Notes under the pieces: generated by a model | What the model was told of the DNA's origin: nothing | What the model saw: only the letters and a program-made list of their open reading frames with translations | The model's database searches: none | Part shown: positions 63,000 through 64,000 of the stretch, in pieces | Numbering within the stretch: position 1 is the first letter of the stretch | How the letters are laid out: the number at the start of each line of letters is the position of its first letter | Made by a program: the position numbers and the translations under genes | Origin: Alkaliphilus flagellatus | GTDB taxonomy: Bacteria > Bacillota > Clostridia > Peptostreptococcales > Natronincolaceae | Assembly: GCF_018919215.1 (NCBI RefSeq) | Contig: NZ_JAHLQK010000003.1 | Coordinates: forward strand, 372,001 to 436,000 | Length of the DNA stretch: 64,000 nucleotides | Reading direction: 5' to 3'

Positions 63000-63386
63000 A
63001 TGAATTACAAAATGCTACATACTTGTATAAGAGTAATGGATTTAGAAAAGTCTTTGAAATTTTACAATGAAGCATTAGGACTTGTTGAAACTAGAAGAAA
63101 AGATTTTCCAGAACATGAATTTACTTTAGTATTTTTGAGTGATCAATCAGAGCAGTATGAATTAGAGCTAACATATAATTATAATCCAGATAAACCTTAT
63201 GAAATAGGAAATGGATTTAGTCACATTGCAGTTGCAGTAGCTGACTTAGAAGGTTCTCAAAAAAGACATAAAGAAATGGGATACAAGGTTACAGAATTAA
63301 TTGGACTACCAGGTGAGCTGCCTAGATATTATTTTGTAACTGATCCAGATGGATATGATGTAGAAGTGATAAGGGCTACTAAATAA
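63000..63386 (+). CDS. gloA: Glyoxalase I (lactoylglutathione lyase), nickel-type
   Basis: 128 residues from the ATG at 63000 (AGGGGG about 8 nt ahead). The four metal ligands of the VOC fold are present: H (MLHTCIR), E (ELELTYN), H (FSHIAV) and E (DVEVI). Length and loops match the short Ni/Co-type GloA such as that of E. coli. It detoxifies methylglyoxal as its hemithioacetal. Clostridia lack glutathione in general, so bacillithiol or another thiol may be used. Confidence 0.88.
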   Translation: MNYKMLHTCIRVMDLEKSLKFYNEALGLVETRRKDFPEHEFTLVFLSDQSEQYELELTYNYNPDKPYEIGNGFSHIAVAVADLEGSQKRHKEMGYKVTELIGLPGELPRYYFVTDPDGYDVEVIRATK

Positions 63387-63406
63387 AGTCTATATTTATA
63401 TTAGAT

Positions 63407-63434
63407 AATAAAGATTCTGTTTAGGATCTTTATT
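63407..63434 (+). terminator. Terminator of gloA
   Basis: 9-bp perfect stem (63407-63415 with 63426-63434), 10-nt loop, TTATTTTG after it. Confidence 0.7.
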
Positions 63435-63533
63435 ATTTTGCACCTTAACTTATCATATTGTTAATAAAATGTTTATCTTTTTATAAATCGGGTAATTAAG
63501 ATATGTATTAAGCAACTAAGGAGGAAAATTGGG

Positions 63534-63971
63534 GTGGATAAAAATATTGATTTCAATGGATTAATTGAAGAGGTAGGAAAATGTTGTCTGTCTGAAGAAT
63601 CTTGTGGGACATGCGAAAAAGAGCTTTGTCTAGTAGGATACTGTAAGCAATCATTATTGACTGCATTTAAGCAGAAAGATGAGTTTATAGATAATGGCAT
63701 GGATGATATACCCTATGAAGATACGAAATTATATGATGACGAAAGAATTATTGATGCAATCGGATTTATTTTAAATCAATGTAAGAACTGTCAACTGTAT
63801 CATGATGAGGACTGTATTATTAATATTATTAGAAGCTCTATGGAAGTTGCACTTTTAGGCGATCATATTGATTATAAGGGAAGTACATTAATGTATTTTT
63901 CTGACTTAGGTAATAAAAACAAAGAAATTTCACAAAAAATATATTCTGCTTTTAAGCGGGTTAATAAATAG
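63534..63971 (+). CDS. Cys-rich hypothetical protein
   Basis: 145 residues. Two cysteine clusters: an N-terminal CC-x6-C-x2-C-x4-C-x4-C set (about 17-37) and CKNC-x8-C near 83-95, suggesting a zinc or Fe-S site. Soluble, acidic. GTG start with AAGGAGG 9 nt ahead. Family unknown to me; gene neighbour on the right begins 12 nt after its stop. Confidence 0.65.
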   Translation: MDKNIDFNGLIEEVGKCCLSEESCGTCEKELCLVGYCKQSLLTAFKQKDEFIDNGMDDIPYEDTKLYDDERIIDAIGFILNQCKNCQLYHDEDCIINIIRSSMEVALLGDHIDYKGSTLMYFSDLGNKNKEISQKIYSAFKRVNK

Positions 63972-63983
63972 GAGGAATTTGAA

Positions 63984-64000
63984 ATGGAGAAGTTAAGCTT
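63984..64000 (+). CDS. Start of a gene cut by the window end
   Basis: ATG at 63984 with AGGAGG 8 nt ahead, 12 nt after the previous stop, so an operon partner. Only five codons are visible. Confidence 0.6.

Overview
The window is a low-GC, AT-rich chromosome segment from a motile, spore-forming Firmicute, most likely a Clostridia member (an Alkaliphilus- or Tissierella-like anaerobe would fit; the species cannot be fixed from sequence alone). Sporulation markers are a CotF-type coat protein, YyaC, a Spo0E-like phosphatase and a GerMN lipoprotein. Motility markers are flgM, flgN, flgK, flgL and flagellin. I saw no rRNA, tRNA, insertion sequence, prophage or CRISPR array.

Layout. 1-7.3 kb: the 3' end of a PdxA2-like dehydrogenase with a GntP permease, then single genes (a MerR-methyltransferase fusion, an exported flavoprotein, an intracellular zinc phospholipase C-like protein, MgtC/SapB). 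7.4-12.3 kb: a PTS operon with IICB, an RpiR regulator, a GH4 6-phospho-alpha-glucosidase and a NagA-like deacetylase. 12.4-18.1 kb: malic enzyme, coat protein and the potABCD polyamine importer. 18.3-27.8 kb: housekeeping and signalling genes (PAP2, msrC, fabZ, GGDEF-EAL protein, a two-component system, GerMN, an SLH transglycosylase, yyaC, Spo0E-like, a small export protein). 27.8-31 kb: a SAM-I riboswitch with metK, then a sigma-like factor with DUF1659, DUF2922 and YvrJ genes. 31-39 kb: recD2, comF and the flagellar run yvyF-flgM-flgN-flgK-flgL-hag. 39.3-57.8 kb: a flagellin-glycosylation island. 57.9-64 kb: phosphoglucomutase, pgi, a YjfB motility peptide, an SLH-TraB protein, gloA and a Cys-rich unknown.

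The island is the most interesting part. It opens with an unknown gene and a Maf/DUF115 flagellin glycosyltransferase behind a sigma-28-type promoter that contains an (AT)8 tract. It continues with a GDP-sugar route to CMP-legionaminic acid (legB, legC, ptmE, legI, legG, legF). The place where the N-acetyltransferase legH is expected holds a formyltransferase with an intact Asn-His-Asp triad, which predicts a 7-N-formyl legionaminic acid. Behind it lie a large glycosyltransferase, a radical SAM enzyme, a polysaccharide pyruvyltransferase-like protein, and a WbqC/GNAT/aminotransferase/RmlA/RmlB set for an N-acylated dTDP-amino-dideoxyhexose. Neighbouring pgm and pgi could supply the hexose phosphates.

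Control signals are unusually visible. There are three sigma-28-type promoters (flgM, hag, the glycan island), a CsrA-like hairpin in the hag leader, and several hairpins that contain or abut Shine-Dalgarno sequences. In two leaders of the sigma-like cassette an anti-SD pyrimidine tract can pair either upstream or with the SD. The flgM hairpin is split by its own sigma-28 promoter, so only read-through RNA could form it.
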